The notes: generated by a model from the sequence alone, not told the origin. A stretch of DNA of 64,000 bases from Fibrobacterota bacterium (GCA_023436145.1 JAEZKP010000095.1:1-64000), one strand, 5' to 3'; numbered from the stretch's first letter, positions 1 to 9,097 are shown. Program-made: numbers and translations.

Positions 1-105
1 TATGGAGTCTCTCCTCACTAACTATGAGGACAGGCAATGATTGACCAGTGAATCTCTCAAACTCACACATCCAGGCTTTCGAAAGAATCCTGCATATCAA
101 AATAC

Positions 106-163
106 AGGACCGGTTATTTGGTAAAGACGTCCCAAAAGACGCCTCCACCTTATAACCGGTCCT
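106..163. terminator. Hairpin with T-tract left of mdh
   Basis: A perfect 12-bp inverted repeat, AGGACCGGTTAT at 106-117 and ATAACCGGTCCT at 152-163, is followed on the plus strand by a run of T. It looks like a rho-independent terminator for a plus-strand gene lying off the left edge. It also sits just past the mdh stop codon on the minus strand, so it may serve both directions. Bases 1-105 hold no gene I can support. Confidence 0.7.
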
Positions 164-183
164 TTTTTATTTTGCACCGATGA

Positions 184-1119
184 TCAATAATATTTTTTGG
201 AAGAAGTTACTCTTTTGACAATTTCTGCACTTCTTTGGAGATTGTGAAGATCGCTTTCGGAAAGCGGTACCTCTACAATTTTTTCCACTCCATTTTTACC
301 GATCATTACTGGAACCCCTATACAGGTATCGTTAATTCCGTATTCGCCCTCCAGAAGCACTGAGCATGGGAGAATGCGCTTCTGATCCTTAAGAATACTT
401 TCAATAATTACTACTACACTGGATGCGGCAGCAAAGTACGCACTGGTACCCATTAGTTTTACAATTTCACCTCCACAGTCTCTGGTTTTTTGAGCTGATT
501 CTGAAAGAAAAAAATCGTCAAGGAAATTAGTTACTGGAACACCATTTACTGAAGAACAATTGTATAGTGGCAACATTTCATCTCCATGACTTCCCAGGAC
601 TAAAGTTCGGACATCTTTAGTGCTGCAATTAATACTTTCGGCCAGGATGCTCTGAAAACGGATACTGTCAAGAATCCCAGCCATACCTATAACACGGTTT
701 TTCGAAAAACTGCTCAGTTTCACCATGGAATAGGTCATAGCATCAAGTGGATTGGTTACCATGATTATGATAGAGTCTGGAGCATAAGTTTTGATTGCTT
801 TGGCAATGGACTCGATGACCGGGTAATTAGTAATGAAAAGATCATCACGACTCATACCTGGCTTACGGGGAAAGCCGGCAAGTATTACACACACATCTGC
901 ATCTATTATTTCCTCCGGATCAGAAGACCCTTTGACAGATACATCTGCATTAAAAACAGAAAGTGATTGTTTAATGTCTATTGCCTTACCTATGGCAATT
1001 CCTTGCCGATCTGCTGTATCCAGGAGTATAATATCCCCCAATTCTTTAATAGCGCAGAGAAAAGATGCAGTACCACCAACGTTTCCAGCTCCGAAGAATG
1101 CAATTTTTTTTCTGCTCAT
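184..1119 (-). CDS. mdh: NAD-dependent malate dehydrogenase
   Basis: This 311-residue cytoplasmic enzyme interconverts malate and oxaloacetate in the (partial) citric acid cycle. The dinucleotide-binding GAGNVGG starts at residue 10. The substrate loop PRKPGMSRDDL (84-94) carries the arginine that marks malate rather than lactate dehydrogenases; the Asp151/Arg154 pair (LDSIRF) and the catalytic His178 (LGSHGDE) are present. The open frame continues 55 codons upstream, but that extension is Phe/Ser-rich and unlike the family, while the ATG at 1119 has an AGGGG ribosome site a few bases ahead and gives the normal family length. It is a single gene, divergent from the exported protein that follows. 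Confidence 0.93.
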   Translation of the reverse strand: MSRKKIAFFGAGNVGGTASFLCAIKELGDIILLDTADRQGIAIGKAIDIKQSLSVFNADVSVKGSSDPEEIIDADVCVILAGFPRKPGMSRDDLFITNYPVIESIAKAIKTYAPDSIIIMVTNPLDAMTYSMVKLSSFSKNRVIGMAGILDSIRFQSILAESINCSTKDVRTLVLGSHGDEMLPLYNCSSVNGVPVTNFLDDFFLSESAQKTRDCGGEIVKLMGTSAYFAAASSVVVIIESILKDQKRILPCSVLLEGEYGINDTCIGVPVMIGKNGVEKIVEVPLSESDLHNLQRSAEIVKRVTSSKKYY

Positions 1120-1423
1120 TAACAGCCCCTGTCTCAATAGAATTGATGAAAAAACACTATCTTTGCATGTAATAAAAAAAGGAAAAAGAATCTGAATTTG
1201 AAATGAAAGAATCGAAAAATGGGAGAAGAAATGCAACCTTGGGAATGTCTGCAGACAAAAACTGCTTGCAATCCAGAAACTCACAGTCTATGTTTTCTGG
1301 TACAGCCTTGATCTGTAACTGGTAATCGGTTGCTCTGAAATTAATGCGTACTACATAAAATAATAAACTTTTTCAGTCATTTGAATCACGAAATGAAATC
1401 AGGACTTCAGATAAGGAATTTAT
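1120..1423. other. Intergenic, divergent promoter region
   Basis: About 300 bases separate mdh from the divergent plus-strand gene. The stretch is A-rich next to mdh. I see no RNA gene, repeat or convincing operator, and no promoter I would defend base by base. Confidence 0.5.
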
Positions 1424-3079
1424 ATGCAGGAATGTCAAAAAATCAAAAGATTTATAGTGAAATCTATAGCATTTAATATTTTGCTGGCATCATTTTCTTT
1501 AGCCCAGTCCAATGATGATTCGTTACTTTTTTCTATTGCCTTAAACAACGATTCCACAAGCATCTATGGTTGCCAATGGAATGATCGGGTAATATCCAGC
1601 CTTGCAGGGCCAGTCCTTATGGAAAATGGCTCATTACTGTTTTTCTCTCAGAAGGGGTATGTTTTATATCGTCAGGATGGTAAACTGATCGATTCTCATA
1701 CGCTTTTTAAAATGAACAGGGAATCACCTCAACCTTACAGACTGGCTTATCCATTGGATAGTACCACTTTGCTTTATTATCGTGAAGTTAAAGATGGGCC
1801 AGTGGAAGTATTTCAGAAAAAACTGTTTAAAAAAGATCTTAAAAAGATCAGTGATGAAACCTACAAAATCTTTTCAGAAATAAATAAAGGTGTACTATTT
1901 AACATTGCCAGTAACAGTATCACCGATGAGATGAGTACTAAATCTTTTCTTTTGCCACACCTGTTAGGGTACACTTCACTTGAAGGGGGGATCAAGTGGT
2001 GGACAACAGATGTCATGTACTCATTTTCCTCTCCGATTATAGTAGAGCAGAATGGTAAATACCACTCGTTTTTCCCTGGACTTAAAAACGATCAGCCATG
2101 CGATGTAAAACGGCACCTGATTGAGCCGCTGGGAGTTTTTCAAACAGATGGCCGCTGGTTTTATTATGGATTATACTCGTCACGGGGAAACAAAGAAAAT
2201 GAGTATTACCAGGCGCTAATTCTTTGCGATCAGGCGGGAAACATTCTTTCAAGTAACCGTGTATTGAAGCAGGAGATAACCGATGCTGTCCTTACCTACA
2301 ACAAAGAGCAAAACACCAATTATACGGTAAGACGGGCCGGAAAACATGTGTTTGTCCCAACCGTTGATAGAGGTGGTTTTTTATATTACGGAATTATGAA
2401 TTTCGAATCGAGGATGATCGAGGTATACAAAAGGATGCACAGGCATTATGTACCGGTTTTGACAAAAATCAATCTTGAGGAAAAATTTAAACATGAAGGA
2501 AATATAGCACTTTCTCCTATCAAACTGGAATGCGGTGCATTAGCCAACAGAGGGGTTCGTCCTGAGGTTATTTTATTAAATGGAAAAGATGTTAATTTCC
2601 TGGATAATGAGCAGACTGCCCGTCAGGGCTTTTTTGTAACGGTGCACAGATATACTGATGAAAATTTGCATACCAGGTTAAAGCGGGTACCCAATTCCTT
2701 GCCGGATAATATAAAAGCGATGCAGGATTCGATTGCTAAACAAAACACCTCCTGGTGTCCCTATACAATCGCACTTAATCTGGATGGAAAGGGAGAGATT
2801 TCCAGAATGTATTACGGGTTTGGTGATGTCATAATGTGTGCCCGCGTAGTGGAAGTTACTAAAACCGATGAAGTCTTCATTAGGGTTGATCTGGATAACT
2901 GGGCTGAGATGATAGTTTTTTCAACAACCGGAAAATATATATGCCGATTCATCTTTAATCGTCAACCTTTTGAAAAGAGAAAGGATCTGGTGGTGATTTC
3001 GGAAAAAAGAGAAATTGTTGAAAGAGATTTTGAATCAGATCGCAGTGGAAAAACCTACTACAGCTGGGAGTTAAGATAG
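1424..3079 (+). CDS. Exported protein of unknown function
   Basis: I do not recognise this 551-residue protein. It begins with a basic stretch and a hydrophobic segment (about residues 10-27, ending SLAQ) that reads as a signal peptide, so the product is probably periplasmic or surface-exposed. The rest is beta-rich with many aromatic residues and no transmembrane segment. An AAGGA ribosome site precedes the ATG. It stands alone: mdh is divergent, and the stop codon TAG is the first part of a repeat copy (TAGGGACGGACTG), the same arrangement seen at the end of the glycoside hydrolase gene at 5970. A sensor-like or propeller-like fold is possible but not shown. Confidence 0.75.
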   Translation: MQECQKIKRFIVKSIAFNILLASFSLAQSNDDSLLFSIALNNDSTSIYGCQWNDRVISSLAGPVLMENGSLLFFSQKGYVLYRQDGKLIDSHTLFKMNRESPQPYRLAYPLDSTTLLYYREVKDGPVEVFQKKLFKKDLKKISDETYKIFSEINKGVLFNIASNSITDEMSTKSFLLPHLLGYTSLEGGIKWWTTDVMYSFSSPIIVEQNGKYHSFFPGLKNDQPCDVKRHLIEPLGVFQTDGRWFYYGLYSSRGNKENEYYQALILCDQAGNILSSNRVLKQEITDAVLTYNKEQNTNYTVRRAGKHVFVPTVDRGGFLYYGIMNFESRMIEVYKRMHRHYVPVLTKINLEEKFKHEGNIALSPIKLECGALANRGVRPEVILLNGKDVNFLDNEQTARQGFFVTVHRYTDENLHTRLKRVPNSLPDNIKAMQDSIAKQNTSWCPYTIALNLDGKGEISRMYYGFGDVIMCARVVEVTKTDEVFIRVDLDNWAEMIVFSTTGKYICRFIFNRQPFEKRKDLVVISEKREIVERDFESDRSGKTYYSWELR

Positions 3080-3112
3080 GGACGGACTGCTTTTATTATC
3101 TTTGCAGGCAAA
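3078..3112 (+). repeat. GGGACGGAC repeat, copy 1
   Basis: This copy starts inside the stop codon of the preceding gene (TAG at 3077-3079). Over 36 positions (3077-3112) it matches the copy at 5522-5557 at 30 positions, the first 12 bases of the repeat proper being identical. The element looks REP-like: short, intergenic, present in both orientations. Confidence 0.65.
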
Positions 3113-3513
3113 CCGGGACATAAATAAAAAACCAGAAGGTTGGAATAATTATTTTCAACAATTTTTCGGAATTTCCTGATTTTTTTAAGTGTTTCCGAAA
3201 ATGATGCCTGTGTGTGCCTGTTTTGCATTTCTCTCGCTTCATCTTTTTAACAATTTGTCATGCCAGGAACGTCAGTGATGGGGATGTACCGAAGGTCGGG
3301 GTGTCAATAGAGCCACACAGGCCAGTTGATCGTTACTTGGGCAAGCACTCGCATTATACTTTTAAATTTTGTCTTTAGTGGTGCATCACAGATTCAAAAC
3401 TTACAGTATTTGCAGAACTATTGCCTTCAATAAATTTATCGACCTGGCATTTAATATGGTGTTATACAGTCCCTGCCAGTCACATAGACTGGTAGAGGCT
3501 GTAGAGGTACTCT
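3113..3513. other. Intergenic between converging genes
   Basis: This is the gap between the plus-strand exported protein and the minus-strand CE15 gene. Apart from the repeat at its left end it holds one imperfect hairpin (CTGCCAGTC at 3473-3481 with GACTGGTAG at 3487-3495), just past the CE15 stop codon, without a T-tract. An 82-codon open frame here (3369-3617) has no family resemblance and runs into the CE15 gene, so I do not call it. Confidence 0.5.
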
Positions 3514-5343
3514 TCAGGGATAGGGGATTGTTGGGGTATCCCAGTCCACATATTTTTTCCAATCATAAGTCGCGCCTCCCGGCTCGACAATATTCGTGTT
3601 ATCGTTTCCATCTTTGAGGAATCTATTTACGAACTTATTGGTGGCTGAACTCTGAGATGATGACGCACTGCAGTGTGCTCCACCGTTGTTATGCACCACA
3701 ATACCTGCTCTGTCTTCGATACCCATTGCTTTCCAGACTTCCCTGGCGGCCATAAAAGAACTATAGGCAGAATGAGCGGCCAAATGAGAATTGCCAGGGT
3801 CACCAGGCAGTAGAATGAGTGCTCGAGGCGCAATCAACGCCACAAGTTCGTGATGATCGTGTGGAAGCAGATGGGGATTCTTGCCACCGCCACCAGAAGC
3901 AATGTAAGGATCAAGTAGCCAGTCAATGAACCAGGACCAGCCAGTGTTATCGAGGTCTTCCACCTCTTTGCCCGTTGCATCCTCATAGTCATCGGATATT
4001 CTCCAGGACGCTGCTCCACCACCGCCAGTTTCCTGAGCGACGGTAAGTGCGATACGGGCGTCAAGTGCGCCGGCCCACAGAGCTCCTTTACCGGCCCATG
4101 AACAGCCGTGTATCGCAATCTTTGATATGTCTATGCCCATCTCATCCTTTACCTGCTCCAACCCATCGATCAATCGGCTGACACCCCAGGACCATGCACC
4201 ATAGTTACCTACGATTGCATTTCCATCTCCGGCAGCTTGCCATAGATGGGGGAAGACCTTGTAATAGCCGTCGCTCTTGAATGCATCTCCGGTCATGCCA
4301 TCCTTGGCAATTGCAGCATGGTCAAAAGCAATTTTTTGACATCCACTTACCATACTGCCACCACCACCAAAACCAATCACCACACACTTGCCAGAACCGG
4401 ACACCCGGTTATTCATTGTTAATGAGCCGTCTTTAGATGTTACTGTTACTTTCAGAACACCACCGCTAAAAGAGGCACTGACTTTAACCTCGGATGGCGG
4501 GGGGACAGGACCAACTTCGTATTTATACAGGTTTTTGATAATCTCGGCCCGTCGGCACTCCCATTCTTCCATGGAACTAATGATAGTTCCATCATTCATT
4601 TTAAATGGATTAGGCAGTTTGGGGTTGTCTACAGCTCCGTATTCCCCTGGGCCCACATCACAACCGGCCCCAGGAAATTCGGGATAGCCACCGGATGAGT
4701 TATTTTCATTCATCTCAATTGAGATACCTCTAATAGTGAAAGATTCAATCGGCAGTACCGCATCCTTGAAACCTTCTTTACTGGCAACCAGCGTGTCAAC
4801 AGCGTCAGAGGTGGCTGCTCTCTTTGAGAGATTGAATTTGCCACCTGATGAGGTGTGTCTGTTTAAGAGGTGAAGTTCGTGTCCAATTTGCATTACCTGA
4901 CAGGTATAAACTGTATTGTTGATTGTAGCCCGAACGATATTGATTCCGGTAGCAAGCTTCGGAAGTGCAATCTGTTCTGTTACCGGATTAAGGTCATGAA
5001 AATCGGTTGAAGCAATAAGCCTTCCATTACTGGATAAAACTGTTACATTGCCATTCAATTTTTCCGAAACATTTGAAAATGCAACCGCATTTCCCCTTAG
5101 TGCGAATGACAAAGCTTGTTTCTCCGGTGCATTCATTCTGATTGAAACAGGTGAAATGATTTCAAAAGTTCCATCTGCTTTTGTTACATCAGTGACATCT
5201 ATGCCTTTAAGCAGAACGGTGACGCCTTCGAGTGGCCCCCCACCTTTTTTGGTTACGGTACCGGAAAGGTTGTATCCTATGGCATCTGATGCCATGGCAT
5301 GACTGGCCGTAAGAAAAAGTACTGCCAGATTCAGTATTTTCAC
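3514..5343 (-). CDS. CE15 glucuronoyl esterase with N-terminal beta domains
   Basis: Family CE15 esterases cut the ester bond between (4-O-methyl)glucuronic acid of xylan and lignin alcohols. Here a signal peptide (about 1-19) is followed by a carboxypeptidase-regulatory-like domain (about 25-65), a beta-sandwich resembling a type IX sorting tail (about 78-152), a Ser/Gly linker near 215-225, and the catalytic domain (about 240-595). The nucleophile is Ser415 in GCSWAGKGA, with Glu438 (QETGGGG) and His557 (GGAHCS) as likely partners. Most family members have Arg directly after the Ser; this one has Trp416, confirmed by the TGG codon. Translation appears to start at GTG, with GGGGG five bases upstream. 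The sorting-type domain inside the protein instead of at its end is unusual. Acts outside the cell or on its surface. Confidence 0.85.
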   Translation of the reverse strand: MKILNLAVLFLTASHAMASDAIGYNLSGTVTKKGGGPLEGVTVLLKGIDVTDVTKADGTFEIISPVSIRMNAPEKQALSFALRGNAVAFSNVSEKLNGNVTVLSSNGRLIASTDFHDLNPVTEQIALPKLATGINIVRATINNTVYTCQVMQIGHELHLLNRHTSSGGKFNLSKRAATSDAVDTLVASKEGFKDAVLPIESFTIRGISIEMNENNSSGGYPEFPGAGCDVGPGEYGAVDNPKLPNPFKMNDGTIISSMEEWECRRAEIIKNLYKYEVGPVPPPSEVKVSASFSGGVLKVTVTSKDGSLTMNNRVSGSGKCVVIGFGGGGSMVSGCQKIAFDHAAIAKDGMTGDAFKSDGYYKVFPHLWQAAGDGNAIVGNYGAWSWGVSRLIDGLEQVKDEMGIDISKIAIHGCSWAGKGALWAGALDARIALTVAQETGGGGAASWRISDDYEDATGKEVEDLDNTGWSWFIDWLLDPYIASGGGGKNPHLLPHDHHELVALIAPRALILLPGDPGNSHLAAHSAYSSFMAAREVWKAMGIEDRAGIVVHNNGGAHCSASSSQSSATNKFVNRFLKDGNDNTNIVEPGGATYDWKKYVDWDTPTIPYP

Positions 5344-5358
5344 ATTACCCCCAATTAA

Positions 5359-5450
5359 GATATAAAAATATAAAAATATTTTAGGCGTTTAAATAAGTAT
5401 CTACCAAGTATAAGATAGAAAACGTTTGATATTAATATAAACATTATATC
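5359..5450. promoter_or_regulatory. AT-rich region with degenerate operator-like sites
   Basis: Just upstream of the CE15 start, 5359-5374 (GATATA-AAAA-TATAAA) matches 10 of the 12 fixed positions of the GATATA-N4-TATATC palindrome found near xylB and the GH67 gene. A second near-match with a five-base spacer ends in TATATC at 5445-5450. Both are imperfect and the region is very AT-rich, so binding by the same regulator is only a possibility. Confidence 0.25.
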
Positions 5451-5969
5451 TAAAAATGACGTTACCAAAATGGTACAAACAGAATTTTCGTACACATATT
5501 GTGTTCATCCACGGAACGGAACAGGGACGGACTGTTTTTATCATCTTAGCAGACAAGTATAAGGATAACTCAGGGATGGATTCAGAAGGAGCGAACTATT
5601 TTTTTAATCATTGTCAGAAATGAGGAGTTCGAATTAATTACATTTCTGCTCAAGCGGGCTTTTTTTATTGGGAATTTCACGTGAAAAACAATTTGGCCTT
5701 TACACTTACAAAAGGAATCTGCTGTGTATGATTTGGAAAAAGCTTAGTCGAGATATAACAAATTATTAAATTGCTTTTAAAGGATAAGTTGGAAAAATTT
5801 CGAGACTTAAATAACATCATGCGAATTTGAAGTAAAATCTATGTGCTTCAAAAAAAGAGTCCCTCACAAAGGAAGGACTGAGCAGAAAAAGGAAGTTCGT
5901 CCCTAAAGCCCTGCTGAGCAGAAAAAGATAGTCCGTCCCTGAAGGGGCGGACCGGAAAAAAATCCGTCC
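5451..5969. other. Intergenic with repeat copies
   Basis: Between the GH-A-like hydrolase stop codon and the CE15 upstream region there is no gene I can support. The stretch holds repeat copies at 5523-5557 and 5877-5972, and a small hairpin (CAGAAATG at 5615-5622 with CATTTCTG at 5641-5648) followed after a gap by a T-run near 5660. The last could be a weak terminator remnant. Confidence 0.5.
5523..5557 (+). repeat. GGGACGGAC repeat, copy 2
   Basis: This copy begins AGGGACGGACTG and has the same orientation as the copy at 3078, with 30 of 36 matching positions over the aligned stretch. It is not attached to a gene end. Confidence 0.65.
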
Positions 5970-5972
5970 CTA
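5877..5972 (-). repeat. Cluster of inverted GGGACGGA repeat copies
   Basis: Three units read on the minus strand. Units at 5881-5904 and 5917-5940 are 36 bases apart and differ at 3 of 24 positions; both are preceded by CTG and end in CGTCCCT. A third, partial unit (5951-5971) overlaps the TAG stop codon of the minus-strand hydrolase gene. The cluster folds well: GTCCGTCCC (5931-5939) pairs with GGGGCGGAC (5944-5952) around a TGAA loop, and GGACCGGA can pair with TCCGTCC next to the stop codon. It could act as a terminator or 3'-end stabiliser for that gene. Confidence 0.65.
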
Positions 5973-8900
5973 TCTCAATTTCACCTCATAAACCTGTGTC
6001 TTCCCTTTACTCAGATCCAGCACTCTATTCCCTCCCACCTCAGATACCGCCAACACCTCTCCCTTTTTCCCACTCATCGATAAGGGTGTCACTGTTATTC
6101 CCGAGGCAGATTTTGTTTTAAAGGTGATACTGCCCTTTAAAACCTGGGCCAATGCCGGCAGTTTACCTGCATCCTCAAGCGCCGTACGTGCTGGATTATA
6201 CTTTTGAGAACTCATCTTAACCGGGCCTGTAGCTACCAGATACATCCGCTTCGATTTCATGAGATCCTTACCATCTGCACTGACCAGATATATCGATGCA
6301 TGAGCATTGGAAAGTGAACAGGCAAAAAATGGAAAGTCAAATTTGCGGTTGCCTATAAAACCGGTGACTCCCTGAACCCTGGGGGAATTTATCTGAAGAA
6401 TTCCATTGTTCCCATCGATAGTCAGTTCTCCGGTTTCACTGCGGATAATATTGTTTTTTTCGTCGAAAAATTTTCTGAATTCTTCGATATTGCCGGAGGT
6501 TTTTCCAGAAAAGGATTTTGCTGTCTTGGTGACAAAGGGCAAAAAGTAGTTTTTGTCCAGAACGGATGAATAGCTGGGAGTGGAATAGACCTGTGAATCA
6601 CTTATGGCTTCCAAAAACAGTCCTGGTGCACTCTTTAGATCACCTCTGAGAAATAAAGGCGCGGCCATCACCCAGTTAGCCAGATGCTCCGGAGCTACCG
6701 ACAGAGTATAATTCTTAATCCTATGGGCTGAAGGGTTCTGCAGATTAAAATCAAACTGCAAAGCTCCATCCCAGCCCTGTAAAGCAGCATAGGCAACCAT
6801 CAAAGGAACACCTTCGAGAACATGTTCGTTGGGATAGCAGTGATTCCATTCGGTGATTATGTAGGGTTTTCCTTCCACTTTGTAGTATGATTTGGACTGA
6901 ATCACATTGCGGTCCAGATTAAATTTCAATTGCGAACGGTTATTAAATGGTGCGAAAAGAATGCGATTCCAGTCATTGGAGATTTTCCACACCTGTGGAT
7001 GATCCCAGTATTGGTTACTTATAATAAGATCCAGATCGGAATTACTGTGCAGTGAAACCAGTAAAGGTTGAGGAAAATTGCTCCCGGACAACAAATATCT
7101 TACACCCAGCTTTCTGAAGTGCTCATTCATTTCTTTGAAATAATTTTTCTCAAGTGAAGACATGAACAGCAGGCTCTCTTTTATGTCTCCACTTTGACTT
7201 GCCAGCTTTAATGATGCTTTTTCATCGTCCCAGTCCAACCCAAAGGTGGCCAGCTGCTTATCTTTATAGGTCGATTTTTTCCAGAGTGCTTCCAGTTCAT
7301 CTCTATAGGGCTTTGTAAGGAGGTCGCCGGTAAAATGGGTGTAGATAGTTGATTCGTTAATGAACTCTGATGCGATAATTGCAGGCTCATCCTTGTATGC
7401 TTTTTTGGTGAACTGGTTTACATGAGTCAATAACTGAGTGGCAAATTCTTTCTGCAGGTCTATTATTTTTCTGGAGAAAAAGCCGACCTGCTTGCCACCA
7501 AGATCAGCCGGGATGTGCTCCACACTGTCAGCAGCGGTGAATTCCCGGTGAACCAGCATGTCCAGAAAAATATAGATGCCTTTCTGTTTGCATTTAAAAA
7601 TAAGGTAATCCAGCTGTCTGAGCGATGTTTCAGATAATTTACGGGTGCTACTTGTTTTACCGAAAATGTTTTTCTCTGCCCAGGGAGCATCCATATGGTG
7701 AAGCCGCAACAGATTGCAACCCATTCTGGCAAGCCGGTTTACCAATGAATCGATCTCAGAATCCTCTGCAAAGCAATCTTTCTCAACCAGATTTGTACCC
7801 CAGAAACGGACCGGTGTACCATCTTCAAAAACAATGTGTCCGTCCTTAGCTTTGGCAAAACCGTGTTTGCCTGCAGGCGGATCAAGAAGTGAAGACCAGT
7901 CCACATAGTGACCACCCGATGAGGGTTTGGCTTCACTTAATGGAAACCACTCTCCTTTATCCATAATTCCGGAGATAGTTCCCTTTTTTACCATTTCATT
8001 TTTCTCGTTATAAATAGTCAGTTTAATATCGTCGAAAAAAGCAGTTCCGGTGGCATTTCCAAGCGCACACTGGACTTTTACTTTTCTGGCATTAGGTGGT
8101 ATAGAATAGGAATTGGAAAATTCTTTCCAATCATGTGTGCCTACTGTTTCTCCTGTTACTGGTGGGTAACCATTGACCAGATTGCCTGAAATATCCAGAA
8201 ACTCTATCGAAATGCGTGCTTTCTCCCAGCTTTGCTTTCCCTGCACCACACTGTCTGCTTTGATATAACCTGAAACAGTGATTTTTCTGGCATTCTCGGG
8301 TAAAACGATTTCCTGATCTGCTCCATTCCATTCTTGTTTACGATTAATGATCTTGAGTCCGTATCTGCCGGAATGGGCAGTGCGAGCTATTTGACTTCCG
8401 AAATAGTTCCACCCGGCAGTTTCCTCAAATCCTGCATTGAGCAGCTGATTATCAAGACTACCCTGATTATCATTTGTTTTTTTATCGGAAATAAATTCAC
8501 AGGACAGATCATCAAACCAGGCTGTTCCTGTGCAATTTCCTAATGCAATTACTACCTTTACTGCTTTTGCTCCCTTATGCACATCCAATATTGAGTTGTA
8601 TTGTGTCCAGGGAGTGCTGCCGTCAGCTATTGCCACTGGTGAGGGATAACCACCCACGACTTGTTCTAATTTATCGATAAATTCCACTGAAATACGTGCT
8701 TTTTCCCAGGACTCTTTGCCTCCGATGATGTTTTCGGTTTTCATCCAGCCGCTCACTTCCACTCTGGTCACGCTGTCTGGAAGAGCAATAATCTGATGCA
8801 TTCCGCTCCATTTGGCTACCTTATTGGTGATCTCTATTCCATAGGTGCCCTGATGGGCGGTACTGCAAACCTTACTTCCCCAGGAGATCCAATCTCGGTT

Positions 8901-8990
8901 TTTCAGTTCAAAATCAGAATTACTCAGCACATTTTGAGTTAAGCCGTTAAATGAGCAGAAAAGCACAATAAGTGCTGAAAAAAACCTCAT
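5970..8990 (-). CDS. Clan GH-A-like glycoside hydrolase with tandem binding modules
   Basis: This 1006-residue secreted protein has a signal peptide (about 1-19), two homologous beta-sandwich modules (about 20-167 and 181-327; both contain the shared run SWEKARIS and end near FDD) resembling carbohydrate-binding modules of the CBM4/9 type, then a TIM-barrel hydrolase (about 370-800) and a C-terminal beta region. Likely catalytic residues are Glu546 in FINES (acid/base) and Glu714 in ITEWNH (nucleophile), the spacing expected for clan GH-A. I cannot assign a numbered family; GH5-related is the nearest guess. No sorting-type tail is visible, unlike other enzymes here. A strong GGAGGA site precedes the ATG. 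The TAG stop lies in a repeat copy. Substrate is unknown; the neighbouring CE15 gene suggests hemicellulose. Confidence 0.75.
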   Translation of the reverse strand: MRFFSALIVLFCSFNGLTQNVLSNSDFELKNRDWISWGSKVCSTAHQGTYGIEITNKVAKWSGMHQIIALPDSVTRVEVSGWMKTENIIGGKESWEKARISVEFIDKLEQVVGGYPSPVAIADGSTPWTQYNSILDVHKGAKAVKVVIALGNCTGTAWFDDLSCEFISDKKTNDNQGSLDNQLLNAGFEETAGWNYFGSQIARTAHSGRYGLKIINRKQEWNGADQEIVLPENARKITVSGYIKADSVVQGKQSWEKARISIEFLDISGNLVNGYPPVTGETVGTHDWKEFSNSYSIPPNARKVKVQCALGNATGTAFFDDIKLTIYNEKNEMVKKGTISGIMDKGEWFPLSEAKPSSGGHYVDWSSLLDPPAGKHGFAKAKDGHIVFEDGTPVRFWGTNLVEKDCFAEDSEIDSLVNRLARMGCNLLRLHHMDAPWAEKNIFGKTSSTRKLSETSLRQLDYLIFKCKQKGIYIFLDMLVHREFTAADSVEHIPADLGGKQVGFFSRKIIDLQKEFATQLLTHVNQFTKKAYKDEPAIIASEFINESTIYTHFTGDLLTKPYRDELEALWKKSTYKDKQLATFGLDWDDEKASLKLASQSGDIKESLLFMSSLEKNYFKEMNEHFRKLGVRYLLSGSNFPQPLLVSLHSNSDLDLIISNQYWDHPQVWKISNDWNRILFAPFNNRSQLKFNLDRNVIQSKSYYKVEGKPYIITEWNHCYPNEHVLEGVPLMVAYAALQGWDGALQFDFNLQNPSAHRIKNYTLSVAPEHLANWVMAAPLFLRGDLKSAPGLFLEAISDSQVYSTPSYSSVLDKNYFLPFVTKTAKSFSGKTSGNIEEFRKFFDEKNNIIRSETGELTIDGNNGILQINSPRVQGVTGFIGNRKFDFPFFACSLSNAHASIYLVSADGKDLMKSKRMYLVATGPVKMSSQKYNPARTALEDAGKLPALAQVLKGSITFKTKSASGITVTPLSMSGKKGEVLAVSEVGGNRVLDLSKGKTQVYEVKLR

Positions 8991-9097
8991 GTCAGTCCTC
9001 CATTATTTTGAAATAAGCAGTTTTTCTCTGGCAGATTTCTGAATAATATACTTTCATGTATTAATTTTCAGAAATTCTTATAGATGGTTTAATTGTA

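Noticed and set aside
1120..1284. N-terminal extension of malate dehydrogenase
   Set aside because: The extra 55 residues are low-complexity, unlike the family, and a good ribosome site precedes the ATG at 1119.
3369..3617. 82-codon plus-strand frame before CE15
   Set aside because: Runs into the convergent CE15 gene, no ribosome site and no recognisable features.
5881..5940. Two 36-base-period repeats resembling the start of a CRISPR array
   Set aside because: Only two full units, no regular spacers, no cas genes, and related copies are scattered in both orientations.
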